Positions 25,390-34,766 of a DNA stretch of 64,000 bases are shown here, piece by piece. Every line of letters begins with the position of its first letter. Position 1 is the stretch's first letter. Location: the NCBI RefSeq assembly GCF_001971725.1, contig NZ_CP019388.1, forward strand, positions 3,180,501-3,244,500. Direction: 5' to 3'. The stretch comes from Winogradskyella sp. J14-2 (GTDB lineage: Bacteria; Bacteroidota; Bacteroidia; Flavobacteriales; Flavobacteriaceae). The position numbers and the translations under genes are program-made. Below the pieces are notes generated by a model, which saw only the letters and a program-made list of their open reading frames with translations, had not been told where the DNA came from and searched no databases.

Positions 25390-27609
25390 ATGAGAAAAAT
25401 AATCTTTTTCATATTATTTATAAACGGAAGTTTTATAGGCTTTGCCCAAAACTACGAAGTTAAAGTAGATTCGTTAATGAATCTGATGACACTTCAAGAA
25501 AAGATAGGGCAAACTGTAATGTACAGTGGTCGTTGGGATCAAACTGGTCCAATCGTAGGTACAGACAATGGCAAATACATTCGTGAAGGAAATTTAGGCG
25601 CCATGCTCAACGCATTTTCTGTAAAAGGCACACGAGATCTACAAAAAATTGCAGTTGAAGAAACACGCTTAGGCATACCGTTATTGTTCGGTTATGACGT
25701 CATTCACGGCCATCGCACCATCTTCCCGATTAATTTAGGATTATCTGCTAGTTGGGATTTAAAAATGGTTGAAGAAAGCTCTCGCATTGCTGCCGAAGAG
25801 GCTTCTGCTGAAGGTTTGCATTGGACGTTTGCACCCATGGTCGATCTTTCGCGAGAGCCTCGTTGGGGACGAATTTCAGAGGGTGCTGGTGAAGATGTCT
25901 ATTTAGGAAGTGAAATAGCAAAGGCCTATGTAAAAGGGTTTCAAGGTGACGATTTATCGAAGCCTAATACTATTTTGGCCTGTGCAAAACATTACGTGGC
26001 GTATGGCGCTGCCCAAGCAGGTCGTGATTACCACACCGTAAATATGGGTGAAGGTGAACTACGAAATGTGTATTTACCACCGTTTAAAGCTGCGGTCGAT
26101 GCTGGCGTCGAAACATTTATGTCGGCATTTAATGAGTTAAATGGTGTGCCTACTTCTGGAAACAAATTTACCCTAAGAGATATTCTTAGAGAGGAATGGG
26201 GATTTGAAGGGTTTGTAGTGTCAGATTATACATCCATTAACGAGTTGGTACCTCACGGATTTGCAAAAGATAGTATTGATGCTGCCAGAATCGGGATGAA
26301 TGCTGGTGTGGATATGGATATGGTCGGAAAATTATATCACCATTTTTTAGAAGATTTGGTCAAAGAAGGTAAGGTCCCGGAAGCGTATGTTAATGATGCC
26401 TGCCGAAGAATTCTTCTCGCTAAATTTAAATTAGGTTTATTTGACAATCCTTATCGATACATCAATGAAGAGCGGGAAAATACCACCAAATACAAGCCTG
26501 AATTCTTGGATAAAGCCAGAGAAATTGCGGCAGCGTCTTCTGTCTTACTTCAAAATAAAAATGAAGCTTTACCACTTTCAAAAGACATAAAAAAGATTGC
26601 GTTTATTGGCCCTTTGGTAAAAGACGAATATGATATTATTGGTAATTGGGCAGCAAAAGGGGATCGAAAAGGAAAGGCAGTTAGTGTATATGAAGGTATT
26701 TCAGAATATTTAAATCCCAATCAGATTCTTTATGCTAAAGGTTGCGAAATTTTAAAGGATGATGATTCTGGTTTTGAGGAAGCCATTTCAATATCCGAGC
26801 AAGCTGATGCCATTGTTTTAGTAATGGGCGAAGGTCACCATATGAGTGGTGAAGCGGCTTCGAGAACTAATCTAAAGATTCCAGGTATTCAACCAGAACT
26901 TATCAAGAAAATAAGAGAAGCCAATCCAAACAAAAAAATCACTTTGGTATTAATGAATGGTCGTCCATTAAATTTATCTAATGAAGTGGATTTGGTGGAT
27001 GCGATTTTAGAAATCTGGTTTCCCGGTACAATGGGTGGCGCAGCAACCGCTGATTTATTATTTGGAGAAGTCAATCCTTCAGGAAAATTAACGGTAACAT
27101 TCCCGAGAAATGTGGGTCAAGTGCCTATTTACTACAATATGAAAAATACGGGAAGACCAATCCCAGAAGATAATCCTAAGGAAGATTACAAGAGTAATTA
27201 TATCGATGTACCAAATACAACATTATTTGCTTTTGGGCATGGGCTGAGTTATACAACATTCACCTATTCAGATTTCAGAATATCGTCTCAAACTTTAAAT
27301 CCAAATGGAACTATTGAAGCTTCGGTAACTGTTACCAACTCAGGCAATAGGGATGGACACGAAATAGTACAACTCTACATTCACGATAAAGTAGCAAGCG
27401 TCACAAGACCTGTAAAGGAATTAAAAGGCTTTCAAAAATTAGCTTTGAAAAAGGGTGAAAGTAAAACCGTAACATTTAAAATTTCGGTTGAAGATTTAAA
27501 ATTCTACAACAGCGAAATGAAATATGGTGTAGAACCAGGTGAGTTTGAAATTGCCATTGCGCCAAGTTCAGATTTTAGGTTTAAACATACATTTAACGTA
27601 TTAGATTAA
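25390..27609 (+). CDS. GH3 beta-glucosidase-like enzyme, second copy
   Basis: 739 residues. Unlike the first GH3 it has a cleavable signal peptide (ending GSFIGFAQ) and no lipobox, so it is predicted periplasmic rather than lipid-anchored. Nucleophile Asp 279 lies in GFVVSDYTSI; the sandwich domain has GEGHHMSGEAASRTN with the likely acid/base Glu; the FnIII-like C-terminus has EIVQLYIHDKVASVTRPVKE. Collinear with and clearly homologous to the first copy. The different anchoring signals suggest one enzyme works at a membrane surface and the other in the soluble periplasm, or that they act on different products. Confidence 0.92.
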   Translation: MRKIIFFILFINGSFIGFAQNYEVKVDSLMNLMTLQEKIGQTVMYSGRWDQTGPIVGTDNGKYIREGNLGAMLNAFSVKGTRDLQKIAVEETRLGIPLLFGYDVIHGHRTIFPINLGLSASWDLKMVEESSRIAAEEASAEGLHWTFAPMVDLSREPRWGRISEGAGEDVYLGSEIAKAYVKGFQGDDLSKPNTILACAKHYVAYGAAQAGRDYHTVNMGEGELRNVYLPPFKAAVDAGVETFMSAFNELNGVPTSGNKFTLRDILREEWGFEGFVVSDYTSINELVPHGFAKDSIDAARIGMNAGVDMDMVGKLYHHFLEDLVKEGKVPEAYVNDACRRILLAKFKLGLFDNPYRYINEERENTTKYKPEFLDKAREIAAASSVLLQNKNEALPLSKDIKKIAFIGPLVKDEYDIIGNWAAKGDRKGKAVSVYEGISEYLNPNQILYAKGCEILKDDDSGFEEAISISEQADAIVLVMGEGHHMSGEAASRTNLKIPGIQPELIKKIREANPNKKITLVLMNGRPLNLSNEVDLVDAILEIWFPGTMGGAATADLLFGEVNPSGKLTVTFPRNVGQVPIYYNMKNTGRPIPEDNPKEDYKSNYIDVPNTTLFAFGHGLSYTTFTYSDFRISSQTLNPNGTIEASVTVTNSGNRDGHEIVQLYIHDKVASVTRPVKELKGFQKLALKKGESKTVTFKISVEDLKFYNSEMKYGVEPGEFEIAIAPSSDFRFKHTFNVLD

Positions 27610-27618
27610 TAGCTAATT

Positions 27619-30219
27619 ATGCCACACATTAACCATAGAATGTTTTTATTAAGCTTTATGTTGTGTGTGGCTTTCCCTTTTTTTTGTAGCTCACAATCAA
27701 AAACTATTAATTCTGGATGGCAATTTTCCGAGGATAAAACGACCTGGGAAACCGTAAATATTCCTCATACGTGGAATAAGGATGATGCCTTTGATGATGA
27801 GCGCGGCTACCGTCGTGGATTAGGTTTTTATAAAAAGCAAATCTATGTGTCTTCAGAAGGCAAAGACCAAATTTTCTATTTAAAATTTAGCGCCGTAAAT
27901 CAAGAAGCAACAGTTTTTGTTAATGGAGAAAAAGTTGTGAATCATAAAGGTGGTTACACCGCTTTTAATGTTGAAATCACATCACGTTTAAACTTCGATG
28001 CCTACAATTTAATTGAAGTTGAAGTTGATAATTCCCATAATGTAGACATACCACCATTAGATGCGGATTTCACCTTTTACGGTGGCATTTACCGCGATGT
28101 GGAATTAATTAAAGTTCCAAAGCAACATTTTAGTTTAAAGGATTATGCTTCCGATGGATTCTATGTTAATTATGACGATATCTCCAAAGAAAAAGCCAGT
28201 ATAAATATTAAAGTTTTAATTGACAATTTTGATAAAAAAACCGAAACGCATTTAGACCTTAAGATTTTTGATGCTGATGGACATCTGATAAGACAAGATC
28301 ATCAAGGACTAAAATTAAAAGCAAACGAAACAAAAACGATTGAAGTTAATTATCCAGATATTAAGAATCCAAAATTATGGTCACCTGACCATCCGTATTT
28401 ATATAAATTACAACTGACTTTAACTGATAAAAACGGAAGGGTTTTAGACCAAAAACAGTCTAATTTGGGCTTTCGTTGGGCGAGTGTAGATCCTGAAAAA
28501 GGTTTCTTTTTAAATGGAAAACCGATTAAATTAATTGGTGTCAATCGTCATCAAGATTACAAAGATTATGGTAATGCAGTGCCAATCGAGCTGCAAAAAC
28601 AAGATATTCATCTCATAAAAAATATGGGTGCAAATGTCATTCGATTTGCACATTATCCGCACGCTAGAGAACTGTACAAGCTTTGTGATGAACTTGGTAT
28701 TTTAGTCTGGACAGAAATACCTGTAATAAATCTGGTAACAGATTCAGAAAGTTATTTTGAAACAAGTCTGAATATGCAAAAAGAGCATATTAAACAGTAT
28801 TACAATTTCCCTTCTGTCGTAATGTTTGGATATATGAATGAAATCTTTATTCGTTTGGTTTTCAACCGAAATTTATCAAACGAAGAAAAAGCTGAATTAA
28901 AAAAAACAGCACTCAAATTAGCAACTCAGATCGAAGATTTAACGAGAACATTAGCTCCAAATCATATAACCGTTATGGCTTGTCATAATTCAGATGTGTA
29001 TAATGAAACAGGTATTGCGGATATACCAATGCTTTTGGGCTGGAATTTATATTTTGGTTGGTACGATAAACAGATTGAAGATTTAGGAAAATTTCTGGAT
29101 GAGCAGCATAACCGTTTTCCAAATCGTTCATTGTTATTGTCAGAATATGGTCCTGGAGCAGATGTTCGGATTTTTACCAAAACGCCTAAAAAGTTCGATT
29201 TTTCTACCAATTACCAAGCAAAACTGCATCAGTCGTACTATAAACAGATTATTGATCGACCTTTTGTAACGGGAATGACAGCTTGGAATTTTGCGGATTT
29301 TGGTTCGGAGTTTCGTGGTGATGCCATTCCGCACGTTAACCAAAAAGGATTAGTACAATACGACCGCAAACCAAAGGATATTTATTATTGGTACAAATCG
29401 GTTTTAAATGACAAAGAACCGTTTATTCATATCGCTACCGACTATTTAAAAGGATTAACGTTGTTTGAAGACGAACCATTTCCAGTTCAAATATATTCTA
29501 ATGAAGACGAAGTCAGCGTAAGTTTGAATGACAATAATTTAGGTGATTTCAAAGTTGAAAATGGTTCGGTAACTATCGATATGCCTTTTATAAATGGAAG
29601 CAACAAAATTAAGGTTTCAACCCAAACTATTTCCGAAGAAAAAATAATAAAGGTTAATCGTATTGAAAAACTAGATTTTAAAAATTTTAAGCGACTTGGA
29701 ATTAACATTGGGTCGCATTTTAATTTTTATGATGAAGAACAAAATATAACTTTTGTACCAGACCAATCTTATAAAGAAGGCTGGTTTGGTCATAAAAACG
29801 GAACAGCTTACGGTATGACCAAAGACAAAAATCAAGGTCTGCCACATAATATCAAAAACACCAATGAAGAACCCTTGTTTCAAACCTTGCTCGAAGGTTG
29901 CAAAGACTATAAAGTGGACGTTCCAGAAGGCAATTACAACGTGACCTTATATTTTGTTGAGCCACAAATTAAGCCAACCGAAAATATTTATAACCTTTCA
30001 GAAAACGCTTCTGAAACCGATAAAAAACAACGCATTTTTGATGTTTATATCAACGATACATTAATCGAAAAACAATTGAATTTAGCCCAAGCCTATCCAG
30101 AAAAATATGGTGTAACGCTCAGTGCTATCGTTCAAACTAAAAAAGGATTAACTTTAAAACTCAATGCCATCGAAGGTTTGCCTGTGATTAGTGGCATTTT
30201 AATTGAAAAGCTGGACTGA
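27619..30219 (+). CDS. GH2 glycoside hydrolase with C-terminal malectin-like domain
   Basis: 866 residues; signal peptide ends CSSQ (an ATG at codon 8 is an equally possible start). GH2 jelly-roll, Ig and barrel domains are present: WETVNIPHTWNKDDAF near 40, then IKLIGVNRHQDYKDYGNA. The acid/base Glu 408 lies in YMNE and the nucleophile Glu 509 in LSEYGPGAD. Residues ~690-866 form a malectin-like carbohydrate-binding domain (INIGSHFNFYDEEQNITFVP; YNVTLYFVEP). GH2 covers beta-galactosidase, beta-glucuronidase and beta-mannosidase activities and the sequence alone does not choose among them. Predicted periplasmic. It lies 9 bp after GH3 copy 2. Confidence 0.9.
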   Translation: MPHINHRMFLLSFMLCVAFPFFCSSQSKTINSGWQFSEDKTTWETVNIPHTWNKDDAFDDERGYRRGLGFYKKQIYVSSEGKDQIFYLKFSAVNQEATVFVNGEKVVNHKGGYTAFNVEITSRLNFDAYNLIEVEVDNSHNVDIPPLDADFTFYGGIYRDVELIKVPKQHFSLKDYASDGFYVNYDDISKEKASINIKVLIDNFDKKTETHLDLKIFDADGHLIRQDHQGLKLKANETKTIEVNYPDIKNPKLWSPDHPYLYKLQLTLTDKNGRVLDQKQSNLGFRWASVDPEKGFFLNGKPIKLIGVNRHQDYKDYGNAVPIELQKQDIHLIKNMGANVIRFAHYPHARELYKLCDELGILVWTEIPVINLVTDSESYFETSLNMQKEHIKQYYNFPSVVMFGYMNEIFIRLVFNRNLSNEEKAELKKTALKLATQIEDLTRTLAPNHITVMACHNSDVYNETGIADIPMLLGWNLYFGWYDKQIEDLGKFLDEQHNRFPNRSLLLSEYGPGADVRIFTKTPKKFDFSTNYQAKLHQSYYKQIIDRPFVTGMTAWNFADFGSEFRGDAIPHVNQKGLVQYDRKPKDIYYWYKSVLNDKEPFIHIATDYLKGLTLFEDEPFPVQIYSNEDEVSVSLNDNNLGDFKVENGSVTIDMPFINGSNKIKVSTQTISEEKIIKVNRIEKLDFKNFKRLGINIGSHFNFYDEEQNITFVPDQSYKEGWFGHKNGTAYGMTKDKNQGLPHNIKNTNEEPLFQTLLEGCKDYKVDVPEGNYNVTLYFVEPQIKPTENIYNLSENASETDKKQRIFDVYINDTLIEKQLNLAQAYPEKYGVTLSAIVQTKKGLTLKLNAIEGLPVISGILIEKLD

Positions 30220-30223
30220 TACT

Positions 30224-30294
30224 GTCACACTGAGCATTGGTTGAAATCAAAGTATACTTTGATTGAAAGCACACTACGAAGTAGTCGAAGTGTC
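30224..30294 (+). repeat. Expanded hairpin repeat, copy E2, with nested 20-bp palindrome
   Basis: Occupies most of the 108-bp gap between GH2 and the next esterase. Outer arms ACACT and AGTGT lie in the same frame (GTC-arm-...GTCGA-arm-C) as copies E1 and E3, with a ~45-bp insertion that contains the perfect palindrome AATCAAAGTATACTTTGATT at 30245-30264 and a second hairpin CACTACGAAGTAGTCGAAGTG. Confidence 0.65.
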
Positions 30295-30327
30295 TCGAAA
30301 AGCTCAACCTGACAAATAAAATTTAAT

Positions 30328-31215
30328 ATGAAAAACAGACTAACATTATTAATCTTACTAATTGGCTTATCGCTTACATCTCAAAACAAAGCAACTTACA
30401 CCTATTCCATTAAAGGAAAAGACACATTGAAACTAGATGTTTACACACCAGAAAACATCAAAAAAACCGATACGTTACCTGTATTGCTTTGGATGCATGG
30501 TGGCGGATTTGCGGTAGGCCATAGAGATTACATTGACGATGAAAATCTTGTAAAATATGCTGCTGATAAACAAAATTATATTGGTATTTCTATTTCATAC
30601 AGATTACTAAGAAAAGGCACGGCAACTGGGTTTGGCTGTGATTGTACCAAAGACGAGAAACTAGAAACCTTTAAACAAGCTGCAATCGATTATATGGACG
30701 CTGCAAAATATGTAGTTGAGCACGCTAAGCAGCTTCAAATCGATACCACAAAAATCATTGCTGGTGGCAGCAGTGCAGGTGCAGAAGGTATTTTGAATGC
30801 CGTTTTTATGCGTGAGTATTTTTTAGATAAAGCAGAAGATTACAAAGACGTAAAGTTTGCAGGTGTGTTTTCTTGTGCAGGCGCAATGGTAGATGCTAGA
30901 TATTTAACCCAAGATAATGCAGTTCCTGGTGTTTTCTATCATGGCACAAAAGACCAGCTCGTGCCTTTTGGCAATGCACCACATCATTATTGCGAGCCAA
31001 CAAGGGATGGTTATATTATGTTAGATGGTTCGCAAGTCATAGTTGATAAACTCGAAAATTACGAAATCTCATACTATTTCAACATTGTTAAGGATGCGCG
31101 TCACGAAATCTCAAGAATTCCATATGAAGAATTGGATAAAGTATTCAACTTTTTTGAACGTACAGTCCTCAATGATGAAGTCATTCAAACAAAAATTATA
31201 AAAACCAAAGAGTAA
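30328..31215 (+). CDS. Secreted alpha/beta-hydrolase of the BD-FAE/HSL-like esterase type
   Basis: 295 residues; signal peptide MKNRLTLLILLIGLSLTSQ. The HGGGFAVGHRD oxyanion motif and the elbow GGSSAGAEG with Ser 149 identify an esterase-fold enzyme; YHGTKDQLVPFG and DARHEIS supply Asp and His candidates. It is unlike the first esterase (22210-22995) in both motifs and length, so two different acyl substituents or positions may be handled. The stop overlaps the next sulfatase start by one base, so the two are probably translated together. Confidence 0.8.
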   Translation: MKNRLTLLILLIGLSLTSQNKATYTYSIKGKDTLKLDVYTPENIKKTDTLPVLLWMHGGGFAVGHRDYIDDENLVKYAADKQNYIGISISYRLLRKGTATGFGCDCTKDEKLETFKQAAIDYMDAAKYVVEHAKQLQIDTTKIIAGGSSAGAEGILNAVFMREYFLDKAEDYKDVKFAGVFSCAGAMVDARYLTQDNAVPGVFYHGTKDQLVPFGNAPHHYCEPTRDGYIMLDGSQVIVDKLENYEISYYFNIVKDARHEISRIPYEELDKVFNFFERTVLNDEVIQTKIIKTKE

Positions 31216-32915
31216 TGCGATATATTTCAGTTTTATTAATAGGCCTTTTAGCCTTTCAATCTTGTAAAGAAAAGAACAAAGACGATGTCAGTTCGAGCGC
31301 AGTCGAGAACTCAAAAAGACCAAACATTGTTTATATAATGGCAGATGACCACGCCGAACAAGCCATTAGTGCTTATGGTCATCCGATTAGTCAATTGGCA
31401 CCAACACCAAATATCGACCGAATTGCAGAAGAAGGTGCGTTATTCAAAAATAATTTTTGTACCAATTCTATTTGTGGACCAAGTAGAGCCGTAGTCTTAA
31501 CAGGGAAATTTAGCCACGAAAACGGATTCAGGATGAATGGAGACCAATTTGATGGCAGCCAACAAACCTTCCCCAAACTGTTGCAAAAGGCAGGTTATAG
31601 TACCGCAATGATTGGTAAGTGGCACCTGCATGGTCTACCTCAAGGCTTCGATTATTGGAACATTTTAAAAGATCAAGGCAATTATTACAATCCCGATTTT
31701 ATTTCAATAAATGATGCTACTAAGGTTGCGGATACTGTTCAGGTACAAGGTTATGCTACTGATTTAATTACTCAAGATGGGTTGGCTTATCTCAATAAAA
31801 TGAAGGATGGCGACAAACCATTTATGCTCATGTTACAGCACAAAGCTCCGCATAGAAACTGGATGCCAGCGCTACGTCATGCAAATTTATATGATAACGT
31901 GGAATTTCCATTACCAAATACTTACTTTACGGCACATGAAGGTTCGTTGGGTTCCAAAGAACAACAGCAAACCATTTTTAAAGACATGTACGAAGGTCAT
32001 GATTTAAAGTTGACCAAAGAGAAGGGAAGCCCAGAATTGGCTTGGAACCCCTGGAAAACCGATTTTGAACGAATGACGCCAGAGCAAACCAAAGCTTGGA
32101 ACAACGCCTATCAGGCCAAAAACGATGCTTTTCATGATGCCAATCTTTCTGGACGTGCTTTGGCCGAGTACAAAGGCCAACGCTACCTACAAGAGTATTT
32201 GGCGACCATAGCTGCTGTAGATGAAGGTGTAGGACAAGTGCTCGACTTCTTGGAAGAAAACGGACTAGCCGAAAACACTATCGTTATTTATACCACAGAC
32301 CAAGGTTTTTATTTGGGCGAAAAAGGATGGTTTGATAAGCGTTATATGTACGAAGAATCCTTGGCAATGCCATTATTGATAAAATATCCTGGAGTGATAA
32401 AGCCAGGCACTGAGATTGATGCTATGACGCAAAACCTTGATTTCGCAGAAACCTTTTTAGATTATGCACAAGTAGAAATCCCGGCAGATATGCAAGGCAA
32501 ATCGCTCCGTCCATTATTAGAAAACACATTTAAAGGCGATGAGTTTAGGGATGCAGTATATTATCATTATTATGATTATCCAGCATTTCACATGGTTAAA
32601 AAACATTATGGTGTGCGGACAAAACGTTACAAGCTAATGCATTTCTATGATGATATTGACACTTGGGAATTGTACGATTTAGAAGAAGATCCTAAAGAAG
32701 TGAAAAATCAAATCGACAATCCTGAGTACGATGCCATTGAAACAAAATTACGGGCAAAATTGGCCGAGCTTCAAAAGCAATACAAAGTTACACCAACTGA
32801 TTTTGCACGTGCACCAGAAGACCGTGTTGAGCGCGCCTATAAACAATTTGAAAAACTTCGTGGAAAAACAGGTACAGCTTATGATCCTATAAACGACAAA
32901 GACACTAAATTATAA
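31215..32915 (+). CDS. Type I (formylglycine) sulfatase, second, lipoprotein
   Basis: 566 residues; lipoprotein signal (LLAFQSCKEK). The core starts PNIVYIMADDHAEQAISAYG; the modification site is C-G-P-S-R with Cys 87 (ICGPSRAVVLTGKFSHENG); GKWHLHGLPQGFDYW and YTTDQGFYLGEKGWFDKRYM follow. The last motif and the SHENG segment are seen in heparan-type and N-acetylglucosamine/galactosamine sulfatases, clearly different from the first sulfatase of the locus, so two sulfate positions are likely removed. Oddity: codons 25-33 of the linker after the lipidated Cys are made of repeat element E3. Confidence 0.92.
   Translation: MRYISVLLIGLLAFQSCKEKNKDDVSSSAVENSKRPNIVYIMADDHAEQAISAYGHPISQLAPTPNIDRIAEEGALFKNNFCTNSICGPSRAVVLTGKFSHENGFRMNGDQFDGSQQTFPKLLQKAGYSTAMIGKWHLHGLPQGFDYWNILKDQGNYYNPDFISINDATKVADTVQVQGYATDLITQDGLAYLNKMKDGDKPFMLMLQHKAPHRNWMPALRHANLYDNVEFPLPNTYFTAHEGSLGSKEQQQTIFKDMYEGHDLKLTKEKGSPELAWNPWKTDFERMTPEQTKAWNNAYQAKNDAFHDANLSGRALAEYKGQRYLQEYLATIAAVDEGVGQVLDFLEENGLAENTIVIYTTDQGFYLGEKGWFDKRYMYEESLAMPLLIKYPGVIKPGTEIDAMTQNLDFAETFLDYAQVEIPADMQGKSLRPLLENTFKGDEFRDAVYYHYYDYPAFHMVKKHYGVRTKRYKLMHFYDDIDTWELYDLEEDPKEVKNQIDNPEYDAIETKLRAKLAELQKQYKVTPTDFARAPEDRVERAYKQFEKLRGKTGTAYDPINDKDTKL
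31287..31312 (+). repeat. Hairpin repeat copy E3, inside the sulfatase coding region
   Basis: Arms AGTTC and GAACT enclose GAGCGCAGTCGA. It matches copy E1 at 23 of 26 positions. It is read in frame as part of the linker DDVSSSAVENS between the lipobox and the catalytic domain. Confidence 0.7.
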
Positions 32916-32918
32916 ATC

Positions 32919-34766
32919 ATGAAAAAATTACTTTTTTTCTTCATTATAGCATTTGTTTTGTCCTGTAAAACAGATAACAATCAGAATACTAGTTCAAATT
33001 CTGGTACAATAGAAAATGACGAAACACAAGATGAGGCACAAACCTACATCAATCCGCTTGATATTGATTACACATATATGGTGTATAATTCAAGTAAGAA
33101 TAAATCGTACCGTTCTGGTGCAGATCCTGCTTTGATTGAGTTTAAAGGCGAATATTATATGTTCGTAACACGTTCGTTTGGCTATTGGCATTCCACAGAC
33201 TTAGTCAATTGGAATTTTATAAAACCACAACAATGGTTTTTTGAAGGAAGTAATGCACCAACAGCATTCAACTACAAAGATTCGTTAGTTTATTTTGCTG
33301 GCGATCCTGCTGGCTACGGAAGTATTTTATATACAGACGATCCTAAAAAAGGACTATGGACTCCAACTGCTTCTATTTCTAATAATATACAAGATTCAGA
33401 ATTATTTATTGACGATGATGGCAAAACTTACCTCTATTGGGGAAGTTCTAACGTGCATCCCATTCGTGTAAAAATGCTGAATAAAGACGACCGCTTTTTA
33501 GAAACTGGCATTAGAAAAGAGCTGATAAATTTAGATGAAGAAAAGCACGGATGGGAACGTTTTGGCGAAAACAACTTTCACCCAACCTTAAAAGAAGGTT
33601 ATATGGAAGGCGCGTCAATGACTAAGCATAACGGAAAATACTATTTGCAATACGCAGCACCAGGCACACAATTTAACGTATATGCAGATGGTGTGTATAT
33701 AGGCGATTCGCCACTTGGACCTTTTTCTTATATGAAAAATAATCCGATGAGCTTTAAACCAGGCGGATTTACTAATGGAGCAGGACACGGTATTACAGTA
33801 AAACAAACCAATGGTCAATACTGGCATTTTGCGACGATGGCACTAGCATCTAATGCGCAGTGGGAGCGTCGTTTATGTATGTTTCCTACATATTTTGATG
33901 ATGATGGTTTAATGTATAGCAATACCTCTTATGGCGATTATCCACGTTTTGGGCCAAATCATCCAACAAAAGCAGGACAGCACAATGGCTGGATGTTGTT
34001 ATCCTATAAAGGAAATGTAACGGTGTCGTCTTCACTTCAACAAATTATGAAATTTACATCTAATGATAATGAAGTTGAAGTGAAAGAAATCCCAACAACA
34101 ACCAATGCCAAAGGACAAATAACTTCAAACGTATTAACCGACGAAAACCCAAAAACCTTTTGGGTTGCAGAGGCTAATGACAATAAGCAATGGATAACTA
34201 TTGAATTATTGAATGAAGGAACTGTACACGCCATTCAACTAAATTATCACGATCACGAATCTGGAATTTACACACGTGTTGAAGGCTTAAAACATCAATT
34301 CACAATAGAAACGTCTGAAGATGGTAAAAATTGGAAAACCGTTATAGATAGAAGTCAAAGTGAGATTGACGCGCCAAACGCTTACCTAGTTTTAGAAAAA
34401 CCGGTAAACGCAAAATACATAAGATATAATAATATAAAAGTACCAGGAAATAACTTCGCCATGTCCGAAATTAGGGTGTTTGGTATTGGTTTGGGTGAAG
34501 CACCTAACAAGGTGTCTAACTTTAGAGTTAATCGCGAAAAAGACCGACGAGACGTATCATTTTCGTGGGATGCAGTAGAGGGTGCTCAAGGTTACAACAT
34601 ACGTTGGGGAATTGCGCCAGACAAACTTTATCATTCTTGGCAACTCTATGATACAACAAACCATTTTATGCGCAATTTAGATCGCGATACCTCCTATTAT
34701 TTTACTATTGAAGCGTATAATGAAAATGGTATTTCAGAACAATGTAACGTTATTTTTGTAGAATGA
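32919..34766 (+). CDS. GH43 glycoside hydrolase lipoprotein with F5/8C (CBM32-like) and FN3 domains
   Basis: 615 residues; lipoprotein signal (FVLSCKTD). The five-bladed propeller carries the three expected acidic residues: Asp 69 (SGADPALIEFKG), Asp 159 (IQDSELFIDDDGK) and Glu 230 (YMEGASMTKHNGKYYLQYA). Residues ~385-520 are a discoidin/F5-8C module (WITIELLNEGTVHAIQLNYH; YIRYNNIKVPGNNFAMSEIR) and ~525-615 an FN3 module (VSFSWDAVEGAQGYNIRWG). GH43 enzymes usually act on arabinofuranosyl, xylosyl or galactosyl residues; the subfamily was not resolved. It lies 3 bp after the sulfatase and overlaps the next gene by 4 bp. Confidence 0.88.
   Translation: MKKLLFFFIIAFVLSCKTDNNQNTSSNSGTIENDETQDEAQTYINPLDIDYTYMVYNSSKNKSYRSGADPALIEFKGEYYMFVTRSFGYWHSTDLVNWNFIKPQQWFFEGSNAPTAFNYKDSLVYFAGDPAGYGSILYTDDPKKGLWTPTASISNNIQDSELFIDDDGKTYLYWGSSNVHPIRVKMLNKDDRFLETGIRKELINLDEEKHGWERFGENNFHPTLKEGYMEGASMTKHNGKYYLQYAAPGTQFNVYADGVYIGDSPLGPFSYMKNNPMSFKPGGFTNGAGHGITVKQTNGQYWHFATMALASNAQWERRLCMFPTYFDDDGLMYSNTSYGDYPRFGPNHPTKAGQHNGWMLLSYKGNVTVSSSLQQIMKFTSNDNEVEVKEIPTTTNAKGQITSNVLTDENPKTFWVAEANDNKQWITIELLNEGTVHAIQLNYHDHESGIYTRVEGLKHQFTIETSEDGKNWKTVIDRSQSEIDAPNAYLVLEKPVNAKYIRYNNIKVPGNNFAMSEIRVFGIGLGEAPNKVSNFRVNREKDRRDVSFSWDAVEGAQGYNIRWGIAPDKLYHSWQLYDTTNHFMRNLDRDTSYYFTIEAYNENGISEQCNVIFVE

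Noticed and set aside
15797..32915. A sulfatase-maturing enzyme (FGE or anSME) in the locus
   Set aside because: No protein with the radical-SAM CxxxCxxC or FGE motif was found; maturation must come from elsewhere in the genome.
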